Source: Cohnella phaseoli (GTDB lineage: Bacteria > Bacillota > Bacilli > Paenibacillales > Paenibacillaceae). Taken from it: DNA of 64,000 bases. Location: positions 177,145 to 241,144 of the forward strand of contig NZ_QRDZ01000006.1 in assembly GCF_003386235.1 (NCBI RefSeq), written 5' to 3'. The notes below the pieces were generated by a model. That model made no database searches, was not told the DNA's origin, and saw only the letters and a program-made list of their open reading frames with translations. Position 1 is the first letter of the stretch. The number at the start of each line of letters is the position of its first letter. Of this stretch, positions 19,540-27,246 are shown one piece after another. The position numbers and the translations under genes are program-made.

Positions 19540-22269
19540 GTGAAGCGAATGCGATCAAAGAAAACGATAGGAATAACGGCCGGAGCGCTTGCGGTCGCGT
19601 TGGCTGCGGCCATCTGGGCGCTGGTGGCCTCGCCGCTGGGCGCCAAGGCCGATTTCAAGGATCGGGACGGTCTGCTGACCGTCAGCCTCGGCGGCGCGGA
19701 AATCGCGTTTCGCGCCGATAACGGCGCGATCGCACATATTAAGAAGAAGGAAGCGGGCGAGGCGCTGACGCTTGGCAATCGCGAGAATGCGCTGTGGTGG
19801 GCATTCTTCGAGGACGATTCCTCTGTCAACGGGCAGAAGGCGGAAAGCTTCTCGTACGATTGGAGCTCTAGCAAAGGCGAGCTTACGCTTCAATACGGCG
19901 GCTCGATTCTAGTAGACGTTAAGGTCCGGTTCGACAAGGACAACCGCATTTATATGCAAGCCGAGGTCGACAATCGGACAGAGAAGCCGATCAAGTCTTT
20001 TCGGTTTCCGTACGAGCTGAAGGTTGACTCGGAAGGCGTCAAGGACGCGCTGCTGCCGATGCTGCCGGGCGTGAAGCTGCGCGACGCGTTTTTTAAGGAA
20101 AGCAATTCGTTTCAGGACCAGTATCCGGGCGTTCTGTTCGCCTCTTATTTGGGGGTGCGCACGGGAGGCGGGGAGCTTGCCGTGTACGACTTGAGCCGCG
20201 ACATCGCGCCGATGACGGAGCTGGGATTCAAAAATCAGGTGGACGACAAGGGCAAGTCCGGCATCGTTCACAACTATAAAACGTGGATTGCCGCCGGAGC
20301 GAAATGGAGCAGCCCAACAATCGTGCTGGAGCTAGGAGATTACGAGCAGACGATCGCCAGCTACCGCGAGCTGAACGGCATTGCGAAATACCGTTCGCTG
20401 GCCGACAAGCTGGGCGCGGAGAAAGAGAAGTATTTCGCGCTTCCGTTCTACAAGACCGATATTTCCGCGATCAAGGACGGAAGTTGGAGCCAGTTAACGA
20501 CGAATTTCATTGACAAAATGAATTACAACGGCGTCATTCATCTCGTCGGCTTCCAGAAGGGCGGGCATGACGAGAACTATCCGGACTTTATGCCGCCGGA
20601 GCCGCAATGGGGCGGCCAGAACGCTTTTGCGGCGTTTATGCAGGCGGCGAAGAGCAAAGGCAATCTCGTCATTCCGTATACGAATATGAGCTGGTGGGGC
20701 GTCAACTCTCCGACGCTGGCGAAGCTCCCCGAAGGAACGAAGATGGAAGATTTGATCGTGATGAAGGATAACAAACAGATTATGAAGGAGGATTACGGGG
20801 CGCACAGCGGCTACGTAGTCAACACCGGCCATCCTTTTTTTAAGCAGCGGACCGCTGAGGAGCATAAGAAGCTGCTGGAGGGCGGGTTCGACGGCATTTT
20901 CGAGGACCAGTGGGGCATTCGCAATTCGCCTTATGCCTATAACGCGACGATTCCTGAAGAAACCGATCCTTCGACGGGCTATTTCAAGGGTCTGCGAGAT
21001 TATGTCGGGACGGTCGGCCACAAGCTGTACATGGAGGATGGAACTGACGTATTGGCGGACGGAGCGGTTGGCTTTATGGGCTCGACTTATTTATGGGACC
21101 TGCTTGGCTATCGCAAAAACACGGCCAGCTATGCGGACTATTATCCGATGTCCGGCATGCTTCTGCGTGACAAAGTGCTGCAGTATCAGCACGACCTGGC
21201 CGCGGAGACGATGACGGACGACCCGGATATGCTGCGGTGGAATTTGGCGATGGGCTATAACCTGGCGGCGGACTTGTTTAACGGAGTGTCTAACCCGTGG
21301 GTGGATACAGTCGCCATTATGCAGAAAAATATTTTGTCGCAGTACGGGGATTCGTTGGTGAAAAGCTATCGAGAGGTTGCGGCGGGCGTGACGCGTACCG
21401 ACTTCGGCGCATACGCAGTGACGGCGAATTGGAGCAAGGAGGCCGGCTATGCTCCGGATGCGGACAGGGAGCTGCCTCCGGGCGGATACGAGGTCGTCGC
21501 CGCGGACGGAAGCAGACGAGCGGGCAGTTACATTCGCTTGAACGGTCTGGAGCTTGACGCCGGCGAGCATCATCTAGTCGAGGTTCGGGAGAAAGACGCG
21601 ATCCGGATTTACCAGCCGATCGGCTCGGATACGACCCTTAAAGTGAAGAAAGGCGAGGATTGGACGCATACGATCGCGGCCGCTTATGAAGCGAACGGAA
21701 CGAAAGCGGCGGATCTGGTCGTTAAGGAAGAGGGGGATTACGTTGAATTCGATTATGTGGGCGTCATTAAGGAACTCAGGGTCGCTTACGTCGAGCTGAA
21801 CAGATCGGAAGAGGCAAGCAAAGCGACGGAGGCGTTCGAGAAGGTCAAGGCGATGGAGAATAGGGCGCTCGGGAAGAAGGCGCATGCGACCTCGCTGACG
21901 GCCGACGCGTTTCCGCCGGAGCTGACGGTGGACGGCGATCCGTACACCTACTGGGAAAGCACGGCCAAGCAGTTTCCGCAATCGCTGACCCTGGATCTGG
22001 GCGAGGAGCGGGAAGTGACGAAGCTGATCTTGCGGCTGCCTCCGCAGGACGCTTGGGAGAAGAGGGAGCAGGTGATCGAGGTGCTTGCCGGCTCCGACGG
22101 GAAGAATTATGCGTCCGTCCTTGCCGAGACGGCGTATACGTTCGATCCGGCGGCGGCCAATGCGGTCGAGATTCCGCTTAACGGTACGAAGGCGCGATAC
22201 TTCCGGCTGACGATTACGGGCAACACCGGCTGGCCTGCAGCGCAAATCTCGGAGTTCGAAGCTTATTGA
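19540..22269 (+). CDS. Secreted glycoside hydrolase-like protein with C-terminal F5/8 type C domain
   Basis: 909 residues from GTG 19540, which has GGGAGG 9 bases upstream; the longer open frame lacks a ribosome site and covers the hairpin. A signal-anchor (SKKTIGITAGALAVALAAAI) leads into a beta-sandwich (about 40-290) and a TIM-barrel-like region with acidic residues in strand-end positions (GGFDGIFEDQWG and LYMEDGTDVL). The C-terminal about 135 residues are a discoidin/CBM32-like domain (LTVDGDPYTYWES; YFRLTITGNTGWPAAQISEF). The barrel resembles DUF6259-type hydrolases; the exact family and substrate are uncertain. As last gene of the cassette it probably releases the sugar that the transporter imports. 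Confidence 0.75.
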   Translation: MKRMRSKKTIGITAGALAVALAAAIWALVASPLGAKADFKDRDGLLTVSLGGAEIAFRADNGAIAHIKKKEAGEALTLGNRENALWWAFFEDDSSVNGQKAESFSYDWSSSKGELTLQYGGSILVDVKVRFDKDNRIYMQAEVDNRTEKPIKSFRFPYELKVDSEGVKDALLPMLPGVKLRDAFFKESNSFQDQYPGVLFASYLGVRTGGGELAVYDLSRDIAPMTELGFKNQVDDKGKSGIVHNYKTWIAAGAKWSSPTIVLELGDYEQTIASYRELNGIAKYRSLADKLGAEKEKYFALPFYKTDISAIKDGSWSQLTTNFIDKMNYNGVIHLVGFQKGGHDENYPDFMPPEPQWGGQNAFAAFMQAAKSKGNLVIPYTNMSWWGVNSPTLAKLPEGTKMEDLIVMKDNKQIMKEDYGAHSGYVVNTGHPFFKQRTAEEHKKLLEGGFDGIFEDQWGIRNSPYAYNATIPEETDPSTGYFKGLRDYVGTVGHKLYMEDGTDVLADGAVGFMGSTYLWDLLGYRKNTASYADYYPMSGMLLRDKVLQYQHDLAAETMTDDPDMLRWNLAMGYNLAADLFNGVSNPWVDTVAIMQKNILSQYGDSLVKSYREVAAGVTRTDFGAYAVTANWSKEAGYAPDADRELPPGGYEVVAADGSRRAGSYIRLNGLELDAGEHHLVEVREKDAIRIYQPIGSDTTLKVKKGEDWTHTIAAAYEANGTKAADLVVKEEGDYVEFDYVGVIKELRVAYVELNRSEEASKATEAFEKVKAMENRALGKKAHATSLTADAFPPELTVDGDPYTYWESTAKQFPQSLTLDLGEEREVTKLILRLPPQDAWEKREQVIEVLAGSDGKNYASVLAETAYTFDPAAANAVEIPLNGTKARYFRLTITGNTGWPAAQISEFEAY

Positions 22270-22297
22270 CGAAAATGGGAGAATGGCCGTATGCAAA

Positions 22298-22369
22298 GTA
22301 CCGTTCCCGTCTTGTCCACACCCTCATATGCTGAATTATCAACTTGCAACTATGAGGGGGGAACGGTAC
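22298..22369 (+). promoter_or_regulatory. Nested leader hairpin sequestering the ribosome site of the holin-like gene
   Basis: GTACCGTTCCC (22298-22308) is exactly complementary to GGGAACGGTAC (22359-22369), and CCCTCATA (22321-22328) to TATGAGGG (22351-22358). The two right arms are contiguous and contain the GAGGGGGG ribosome site. The right arm ends at the base before the GTG start. The 5' arm has a 12-base bulge and the loop has 22 bases. Confidence 0.65.
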
Positions 22370-22762
22370 GTGCAACTGTACGCGGGAACGGTTTGCGCTC
22401 TGTTGGGGGCCGCGGTCACCTTTTCGTTCGGGATCTGGAACGAGTCGCTTACTTTTTTACTGATTTTAATGGCCGTAGACTATTTTACCGGAGTGGCGGC
22501 TTCGATTAAGGAAGGCAGCGGGCTGAACAGCAGCGTCGGCTTCTGGGGGTTGTTCAAGAAAGGGCTTATTTTACTCGTCATGATGATTACGCACCGGCTT
22601 GATATTTTGCTGGGCGCGGATATGATCATGGGCGGGGCCGTATTTTTTTATATCGCGAACGAATTGCTGTCCATCATCGAAAATTACGGACGTTTGGGTC
22701 TCCCGCTCCCCGACAGGCTTAAACGTATCGTTCAAGTGCTGCGCGACCGGGCCGGCAACTAA
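22370..22762 (+). CDS. Phage-type holin family small membrane protein
   Basis: A 130-residue protein of the toxin-secretion/phage-lysis holin family (Cph1/Hol4 type). Four hydrophobic stretches are visible (about 6-24, 29-46, 65-80, 90-105), with the family sequence LMAVDYFTGVAASIKEG and NSSVGFWGLFKKG. The start is GTG 22370, 8 bases after GAGGGGGG; the frame is open to 22283 but ATG 22283 has poor spacing. No phage genes or lysin lie nearby, so this is a stand-alone chromosomal holin-like protein, as often found in Paenibacillus. Its role, perhaps in export or autolysis, is unknown. Confidence 0.8.
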   Translation: MQLYAGTVCALLGAAVTFSFGIWNESLTFLLILMAVDYFTGVAASIKEGSGLNSSVGFWGLFKKGLILLVMMITHRLDILLGADMIMGGAVFFYIANELLSIIENYGRLGLPLPDRLKRIVQVLRDRAGN

Positions 22763-22779
22763 AAATGCGATTCTCAACG

Positions 22780-22808
22780 AAAGGGGCTAGGGAGAGGGCT
22801 CCTTTTTT
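22780..22808 (+). terminator. Rho-independent terminator of the holin-like gene
   Basis: AAAGGGGCT (22780-22788) pairs with GGCTCCTTT (22797-22805) using two G-T pairs, followed by T residues to 22808. Confidence 0.7.
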
Positions 22809-22870
22809 CTTGCCTTTCTGGGGACTATAATGGATGAGTAATCCCATTTCGCCAGGGAGGTTGGTTCAGG

Positions 22871-24295
22871 ATGAGATTGGAAAGCGGGACGAGCGTCATT
22901 ATGCGGGTCGAGATGGACAAGCAGGCGGTGACGTTCGGGGAACTCGTGTCCTTGATCGGCCAGCAAGGGGGAGACATCGTTGCGATCGACGTCATTCAAC
23001 CCGGAAGGAAGACGGAAATACGGGATTTAACGGTCAGCGTCGCCGAGCCGTCCGTCATCGGCTCGCTCTCGGATGCCGTCAAGGCGATGAAAGGAATTCA
23101 TCTGGTCAACGTCTCCGACCGGACGTTCCTGCTGCATCTCGGAGGGAAAATACAAGTTCGTTCGAAAGTTCCGATTAAAAATCGCGACGATCTGTCTCGG
23201 GTTTACACGCCCGGAGTGGCTAACGTCTGCCTAGCCATTCGGGACGATGTGAACAAATCCCATTCGTTGACTATTCGACGCAATACGGTTGCCGTCGTGT
23301 CGGACGGGACGGCCGTTCTTGGCTTGGGGGATATCGGACCGCACGCGGCAATGCCCGTCATGGAAGGGAAAGCGATGCTGTTCAAAGAGCTGGCCGGCGT
23401 GGACGCGTTCCCGATCTGCCTGGACACGAAGGATACGGAAGAGATAATCGCTATCGTGAAGGCGCTCGCACCGACGTTCGGCGGCATCAATCTGGAAGAC
23501 ATTTCTTCGCCGAGATGCTTCGAGATCGAACGCAGGCTGAAGGAGGAGCTGGACATTCCGGTATTCCACGACGACCAGCACGGGACGGCGGTCGTTCTGC
23601 TTGCAGGCTTAATTAACGCGCTGAAGATCGTCGACAAGAGCATTTCCGACATTAAAGTCGTCGTCTGCGGCGTGGGCGCCGCCGGCTTCGCTTGCTCCCG
23701 CATGCTGCTGGCGGCCGGCGTCTCGCGACTGATTGGAGTCGACAAGTGCGGCGCCATCCATAGGGACGAGCGCTACGACAACGAAGCGTGGAACGAATTC
23801 GCCCGGCTGACGAATCCCGACAACGAGAAAGGCAGCTTGTCCGAGGTCATCGCGGGGGCGGACGTATTTATCGGTTTGTCGCGGCCGAAGCTGCTCAGCA
23901 ACGCGGACGTGCGAAGCATGAACGCCGATCCGATCGTATTCGCGATGGCCAATCCCGATCCGGAAATTACGCCCGACGAGGCGGGAGATGCCGTGCGAGT
24001 GTTCGCGACAGGCCGCTCCGACTATCCGAACCAACTGAACAACGTGCTCGCCTTCCCGGGAATATTCCGCGGCGCATTGGACGCCAGAGCGAGAACGATC
24101 AGCGAATCGATGAAGCTCGCCGCCGCCCACGCGATTGCCTCGATCGTGACGCCGGAGGAGCTTAACGAGGAGTATATCATCCCAAGCGTGTTCAACGATA
24201 AAGTCGTGCCCGCCGTGAGACGCGCCGTCGTTCAGGAAGCGATCGGCTCGGGGGTCGCCCGAAAGGTCCCGAGCGACTTCCGAAATCTCGACTGA
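22871..24295 (+). CDS. NAD(P)-dependent malic enzyme with N-terminal ACT domain
   Basis: 474 residues. Residues about 10-85 look like an ACT regulatory domain (ITVE-like strand MRVEMDKQAVTFGELVSLIG), followed by the malic enzyme N domain (YTPGVANVCLAI; GLGDIGPHAAMPVMEGKAML) and the dinucleotide-binding domain (VVCGVGAAGFACSRML). It decarboxylates malate oxidatively to pyruvate. The ACT domain suggests control by a small ligand, probably an amino acid; this is family knowledge. NAD or NADP preference is not called. ATG 22871 follows AGGGAGG. It is flanked by terminators on both functional neighbours and looks monocistronic. Confidence 0.9.
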   Translation: MRLESGTSVIMRVEMDKQAVTFGELVSLIGQQGGDIVAIDVIQPGRKTEIRDLTVSVAEPSVIGSLSDAVKAMKGIHLVNVSDRTFLLHLGGKIQVRSKVPIKNRDDLSRVYTPGVANVCLAIRDDVNKSHSLTIRRNTVAVVSDGTAVLGLGDIGPHAAMPVMEGKAMLFKELAGVDAFPICLDTKDTEEIIAIVKALAPTFGGINLEDISSPRCFEIERRLKEELDIPVFHDDQHGTAVVLLAGLINALKIVDKSISDIKVVVCGVGAAGFACSRMLLAAGVSRLIGVDKCGAIHRDERYDNEAWNEFARLTNPDNEKGSLSEVIAGADVFIGLSRPKLLSNADVRSMNADPIVFAMANPDPEITPDEAGDAVRVFATGRSDYPNQLNNVLAFPGIFRGALDARARTISESMKLAAAHAIASIVTPEELNEEYIIPSVFNDKVVPAVRRAVVQEAIGSGVARKVPSDFRNLD

Positions 24296-24344
24296 AAGAA
24301 GGCATTACATGCCGTATTAGCGCCGACTTTCGGTTTGTTCATGA

Positions 24345-24381
24345 ATTTGTCATAAGTTTTGACGGAAGTTTTGTGACAAAT
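24345..24381. repeat. Inverted repeat upstream of the cupredoxin promoter
   Basis: ATTTGTCA (24345-24352) and TGACAAAT (24374-24381) are exact inverted copies ending two bases before the -35 box. The right copy includes TTTGTGACA, close to the ResD consensus TTTGTGAAT known from Bacillus respiratory genes. A regulator site is possible. Confidence 0.4.
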
Positions 24382-24383
24382 AC

Positions 24384-24413
24384 TTGAGTTCAATCGCGGG
24401 TTTTAGGTAGAAT
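24384..24413 (+). promoter_or_regulatory. Promoter of the CuA cupredoxin gene
   Basis: TTGAGT (24384-24389), an 18-base spacer and TAGAAT (24408-24413), 38 bases before the start codon. Confidence 0.55.
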
Positions 24414-24451
24414 ATGAGGTAGACATTTTGTAGGAAGCAGGGGAGCAGACA

Positions 24452-24826
24452 ATGCACAAATGGATCATGTCCGCATTGGTGACGATCGCGTGCGCAATGG
24501 GAGTTTACTTGCTGGCGACCGCGCTGCCGGAGAGACCGAAAGAGGAAACTTTGGCGGAAGGCCAGGAAATGCTCAGAATCAAGGCGACGAATTTCGAATT
24601 CGACCAAGCGGAGTACAAAGTTAAAGCCGGAACCAACTACAAAGTGAAATACTCCAATACGCTTGGCAATCACGGCGTTGAGTTCGTCGGGCTCGGCATT
24701 GAGCTGAACAAGGACAATCCGGAAACCGAAGTGACATTCGACAAGCCTGGCACTTACGAGATGCACTGCTCGATTATGTGCGGTCAGGGTCACTCTACGA
24801 TGATTTCCAAACTGATCGTCGAATAG
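24452..24826 (+). CDS. Membrane-anchored CuA-type cupredoxin (stand-alone COX II-like domain)
   Basis: 124 residues: one N-terminal transmembrane helix (about 5-25) and an extracellular cupredoxin domain. The complete set of CuA ligands is present: His74 (LGNHGVEF) and the loop C106-X3-C110-X3-H114-X2-M117 (CSIMCGQGHSTM). In oxidase subunit II the loop has Glu at C+2, whose carbonyl binds copper; here it is Ile108. The protein lacks the two-helix hairpin of true subunit II and no oxidase genes are near, so it may act as an electron shuttle or copper carrier. It lies alone between a promoter and a strong terminator. Confidence 0.85.
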   Translation: MHKWIMSALVTIACAMGVYLLATALPERPKEETLAEGQEMLRIKATNFEFDQAEYKVKAGTNYKVKYSNTLGNHGVEFVGLGIELNKDNPETEVTFDKPGTYEMHCSIMCGQGHSTMISKLIVE

Positions 24827-24832
24827 AAAAAG

Positions 24833-24857
24833 AAAGGAGCCGCCAGGCTCCTTTTTT
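24833..24857. terminator. Rho-independent terminator after the cupredoxin gene
   Basis: AAAGGAGCC (24833-24841), a four-base loop, GGCTCCTTT (24846-24854) and a run of T. It also works on the minus strand for the convergent small gene. Confidence 0.9.
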
Positions 24858-24862
24858 CCGAC

Positions 24863-25120
24863 TCAGGCACGGCTTCTTGCTCTTGCGCGTGTACGCGAGA
24901 GGCCGAGATCCGTCAAATATCCGATTAAAGCCCAGCTAAGCACAGTAAGTGCGTACATTAGCCATACGTTGACGCTGTGAAGATCGGCGAACAGCTCGAC
25001 GAACCACATCGGGACGCTGAACATCATCAGGAACAGGTTGTGGGGATCGTAGCCGGTAACGTTGAACAGGCAAAGCGCAAGTCCGATGAGCGTACATATT
25101 GCGGTAGCGGGATAGCGCAT
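24863..25120 (-). CDS. Small membrane protein of unknown function
   Basis: 85 residues with three predicted transmembrane segments (about 7-23, 28-46, 50-70) and a basic, Arg-rich C-terminus (LSRTRARARSRA). I do not recognise the family. GAAGGGAGC lies about 12 bases before ATG 25120, a loose spacing. Convergent with the cupredoxin gene and divergent from the Dabb gene. Confidence 0.65.
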   Translation of the reverse strand: MRYPATAICTLIGLALCLFNVTGYDPHNLFLMMFSVPMWFVELFADLHSVNVWLMYALTVLSWALIGYLTDLGLSRTRARARSRA

Positions 25121-25202
25121 ATTGCGTGCATGCTCCCTTCGTCTTTTAGGACTAGTATGCGCGAAACACTATATCCTCATGATAAGAAAGGAATGGGAAA
25201 AC

Positions 25203-25490
25203 ATGATTACTCATATTGTAATGTTTAAGTTGAAGGATCGCAGCCCGGAGAGCGTCGAACGCACTGCTCAAGTGCTGCGCGATATGGAGGGCAAAATCGA
25301 GGAGCTTCGTTATTTGGAGGTTGGCAAGGACGTGCTGCATACCGACCGTTCTTACGATATCGCTCTGGTAACGAAATTCGATTCGCTCGAAGCGCTTAAT
25401 GCTTATCAAGTACATCCCGTGCACCAAAAAGTAATCGAGCATATGACAGAGGTTCGCGAAGCCTCGGTTGCGGTCGATTATGAGAGCTAA
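25203..25490 (+). CDS. Dabb family (stress-responsive alpha/beta barrel) protein
   Basis: 95 residues from ATG 25203 (MITHIVMFKLKD), preceded by AAGGAATGGG. The ferredoxin-like dimeric barrel family is recognisable from HIVMFKLKDRSPE at the N-terminus, the central strand DIALVTKFDSLEALNAY and the end HPVHQKVIEHM. The family has members induced by stress and a few enzymes, but most have no assigned reaction. The longer frame upstream has no ribosome site. Confidence 0.85.
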   Translation: MITHIVMFKLKDRSPESVERTAQVLRDMEGKIEELRYLEVGKDVLHTDRSYDIALVTKFDSLEALNAYQVHPVHQKVIEHMTEVREASVAVDYES

Positions 25491-25632
25491 TCTCGGATTG
25501 ACGCTTGCGGAGAAAAGCGCGTCAGACATGAGGGACGTATACGAGATGGGGACCTACGTAGTGGTCATTCTCGTCAGCGCGTTGATTATGATCATCTGGT
25601 TAAAGCGCAGAGGGCGCGCCAAGAAGAAATGA
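25480..25632 (+). CDS. Small single-span membrane protein (up to 50 residues)
   Basis: A short open frame begins at ATG 25480 inside the end of the Dabb gene (11-base overlap) and stops at 25632, 16 bases before the next gene. It encodes one hydrophobic helix (TYVVVILVSALIMIIWL) followed by a strongly basic tail (KRRGRAKKK), as in real small membrane proteins that obey the positive-inside rule. Internal ATGs at 25528 and 25546 are alternative starts; the latter has TGAGGGA upstream. It is too short for usual gene calling. No family is recognised. Confidence 0.55.
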   Translation: MRANLGLTLAEKSASDMRDVYEMGTYVVVILVSALIMIIWLKRRGRAKKK

Positions 25633-25648
25633 CGGGAGGGCTTCGCAA

Positions 25649-26071
25649 ATGTATGACGTTAACGTAACCTTCATTCGCAGCCGACTTGCCTGTCTTCCGG
25701 AGCTGGCGCAGGCGCTGTCCGCGGCGACTGTGGCATGGACCGGCGCGCTGCTCGAAGGGCTGGCTCAGGAACGAGCGCTTCATCTGGCGGCCGAAATCGC
25801 GACGGATGTCGGACACGCCTTGATTGACGGCTTCATTATGAGAGACGCGAGCAGTTACGAGGATATTATCGATATTATTTCCGAGGAGGGCGTCGTCACG
25901 AAGGAAGTGGCGGAGCCGCTGCGCAATCTCGTTCTGCTTCGCAAAGCGCTTGTGCAGGAATACGACAGCTGGCCGCGCAAGGAGCTTCATCCGCTCACTT
26001 CGGAGCTCCCTAGAGTGCTGATGGGCTTTTCCGATCAGGTCGAGACGTATTTGGCTAAAGAGTTGATTTGA
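25649..26071 (+). CDS. HepT-like (DUF86) protein lacking the catalytic histidine
   Basis: 140 residues, all-helical. The sequence ALIDGFIMRDASSYEDIIDII is the conserved core of the DUF86/HepT family (YutE group). In HepT RNases the active motif is R-X4-6-H-X-Y; here it reads R98-KALV-Q103-E-Y105, so the His is Gln. No MntA-type nucleotidyltransferase antitoxin gene lies next to it. It is therefore probably not an active toxin, and its role is unknown. Ribosome site GGGAGGG precedes ATG 25649. Confidence 0.8.
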   Translation: MYDVNVTFIRSRLACLPELAQALSAATVAWTGALLEGLAQERALHLAAEIATDVGHALIDGFIMRDASSYEDIIDIISEEGVVTKEVAEPLRNLVLLRKALVQEYDSWPRKELHPLTSELPRVLMGFSDQVETYLAKELI

Positions 26072-26143
26072 AAAAGTTGAATGTATCGGGTTCGATTATC
26101 CGTCGGTTTAAATCTCTATAACTATATATAGTCTCGGTTAACT

Positions 26144-26178
26144 AAAGCTCTGCCGCTTCGCGCGGTATGGGCTTTTTT
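26144..26178 (+). terminator. Rho-independent terminator after the HepT-like gene
   Basis: AAAGCTC (26144-26150) and TGCCGC pair with GCGGTA and GGGCTTT around a TTCGC loop, followed by a run of six T to 26178. Confidence 0.85.
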
Positions 26179-26301
26179 CTGTTTTCGTATCCCGTACGAA
26201 TATTTATGCCCGTCCGCTGTGTCGGGACAAACCGCTGCTGCTTATATTGTATTAACCGCATGGGCATTCGCCCGGGATCGCGGCGGACGGGAGGAAATCG
26301 G

Positions 26302-26784
26302 ATGGCGTGGCAGGCGGCGGGTTACGCAATTGCAGTTGCGGCGGTTGTGGTCGCCATGGCGATAGTATTGTCGCTGGCGTCGTTATCGAGATCTATCAGG
26401 CGGCTTGAACGAACGGCGGAGGCGGTAAGCAAGGATGCGACGACGGTTTTGCGGCGTTGCGACCATCTGGCGGAAGAAATCGAAGCGACGCTTGCTATGT
26501 CCAGGAAAAGCTTGGAAGATTTCGCCTGGCTCGCGGAAGGAGCGCGCGCGATGGGGGAGGCCGTTCATTCCGCGGCAAAGACGACAGCGCGCTTGACTGA
26601 GCTGTATCGCGATTGTCTATCCGCGCCTTTCCAGTCCGCCTCCGGCGATAGCGATGCCGGAGAGAAGACGGAGCTGTCGAATCTGGCCCGAACGCTTTGG
26701 TCGATGTGGAAGAGCCGAGGGCGAGCATCGTCCTCCGAACGACGCGACCCGTCAGCGAATGCGGAACAATCAGAAGGAGAGTGA
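26302..26784 (+). CDS. DUF948 general stress protein, YtxG-like
   Basis: 160 residues from ATG 26302, seven bases after GGGAGG. An N-terminal transmembrane helix (AVAAVVVAMAIVLSLASL) is followed by a helical DUF948 domain (LSRSIRRLERTAEAVSKDATTVL) and a polar tail. It begins an operon with a YtxH-like gene 5 bases downstream, the same order as ytxG-ytxH of Bacillus subtilis, a SigB-controlled stress operon; a third gene like ytxJ is absent here. No SigB-type promoter was recognised. Function is not known beyond the membrane location and stress link. Confidence 0.8.
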   Translation: MAWQAAGYAIAVAAVVVAMAIVLSLASLSRSIRRLERTAEAVSKDATTVLRRCDHLAEEIEATLAMSRKSLEDFAWLAEGARAMGEAVHSAAKTTARLTELYRDCLSAPFQSASGDSDAGEKTELSNLARTLWSMWKSRGRASSSERRDPSANAEQSEGE

Positions 26785-26789
26785 GAAGG

Positions 26790-27092
26790 ATGGCAGAGAA
26801 AAAAGCCGTAAAATCGTTTCTGTGGGGTGCGTTGACGGGCGCCATTACGGGCGCGGCAGCCGCACTGCTATTCGCTCCGAAATCGGGGCGCGAGCTTCGC
26901 GGAGATATTGCGGATACGGCGCAAAAGGTCGGCGAGAAAACGGCTGAGATCAGCCGTCAAGCCGGTTCGGCCGTACAGACGTTGGCGAAGCGTACGTCAG
27001 GCCTCATTACGGACATTCGTTCCCGCAGAAGCCAGGAAGCTGCAGAAGCCGTTTCAACAGACGAGAAGGAAGAAGAAGCGGCCGCTTTGTAA
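26790..27092 (+). CDS. YtxH-like general stress protein
   Basis: 100 residues. The hallmark is the N-terminal hydrophobic segment with FLWGALTGAITGAAAALLFAPKSGRELR, which is the YtxH/GvpP-type Gly/Ala-rich helix and LLFAPKSG motif. An amphipathic, Ala/Lys-rich region follows and the C-terminus is acidic (STDEKEEEAAAL). It starts at ATG 26790 after AGAAGGAGA, five bases after the DUF948 gene, so the two are co-translated. Family members respond to heat, salt and ethanol stress in relatives. Confidence 0.85.
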   Translation: MAEKKAVKSFLWGALTGAITGAAAALLFAPKSGRELRGDIADTAQKVGEKTAEISRQAGSAVQTLAKRTSGLITDIRSRRSQEAAEAVSTDEKEEEAAAL

Positions 27093-27132
27093 CTTGCGCT
27101 ATCGCAATCGCCCAAATCCTTGTACAGTCAAG

Positions 27133-27160
27133 ACCGCCCGCTCCCGCTGGGCGGTTCTTT
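27133..27160 (+). terminator. Terminator-like hairpin after the ytxH-like gene
   Basis: ACCGCCC (27133-27139) pairs with GGGCGGT (27149-27155), followed by TCTTT. The stem is short and the T tract interrupted. Confidence 0.5.
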
Positions 27161-27246
27161 GCCGTAGACAGAGGGAACCAAATGTTCTTCGTCCTCATAA
27201 TGTAATTTGTAGCGACCTCCACAACAATGAAGAAAGCGGTGTTTCT

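Noticed and set aside
22283..22762. Prophage or lysis cassette around the holin-like gene
   Set aside because: No other phage gene, lysin, integrase or attachment repeat nearby; neighbours are metabolic.
26908..27246. Long N-terminal extension of glutamate racemase
   Set aside because: It overlaps the ytxH-like gene and a hairpin, is Arg-rich, and the racemase family begins at the residues encoded from 27247.
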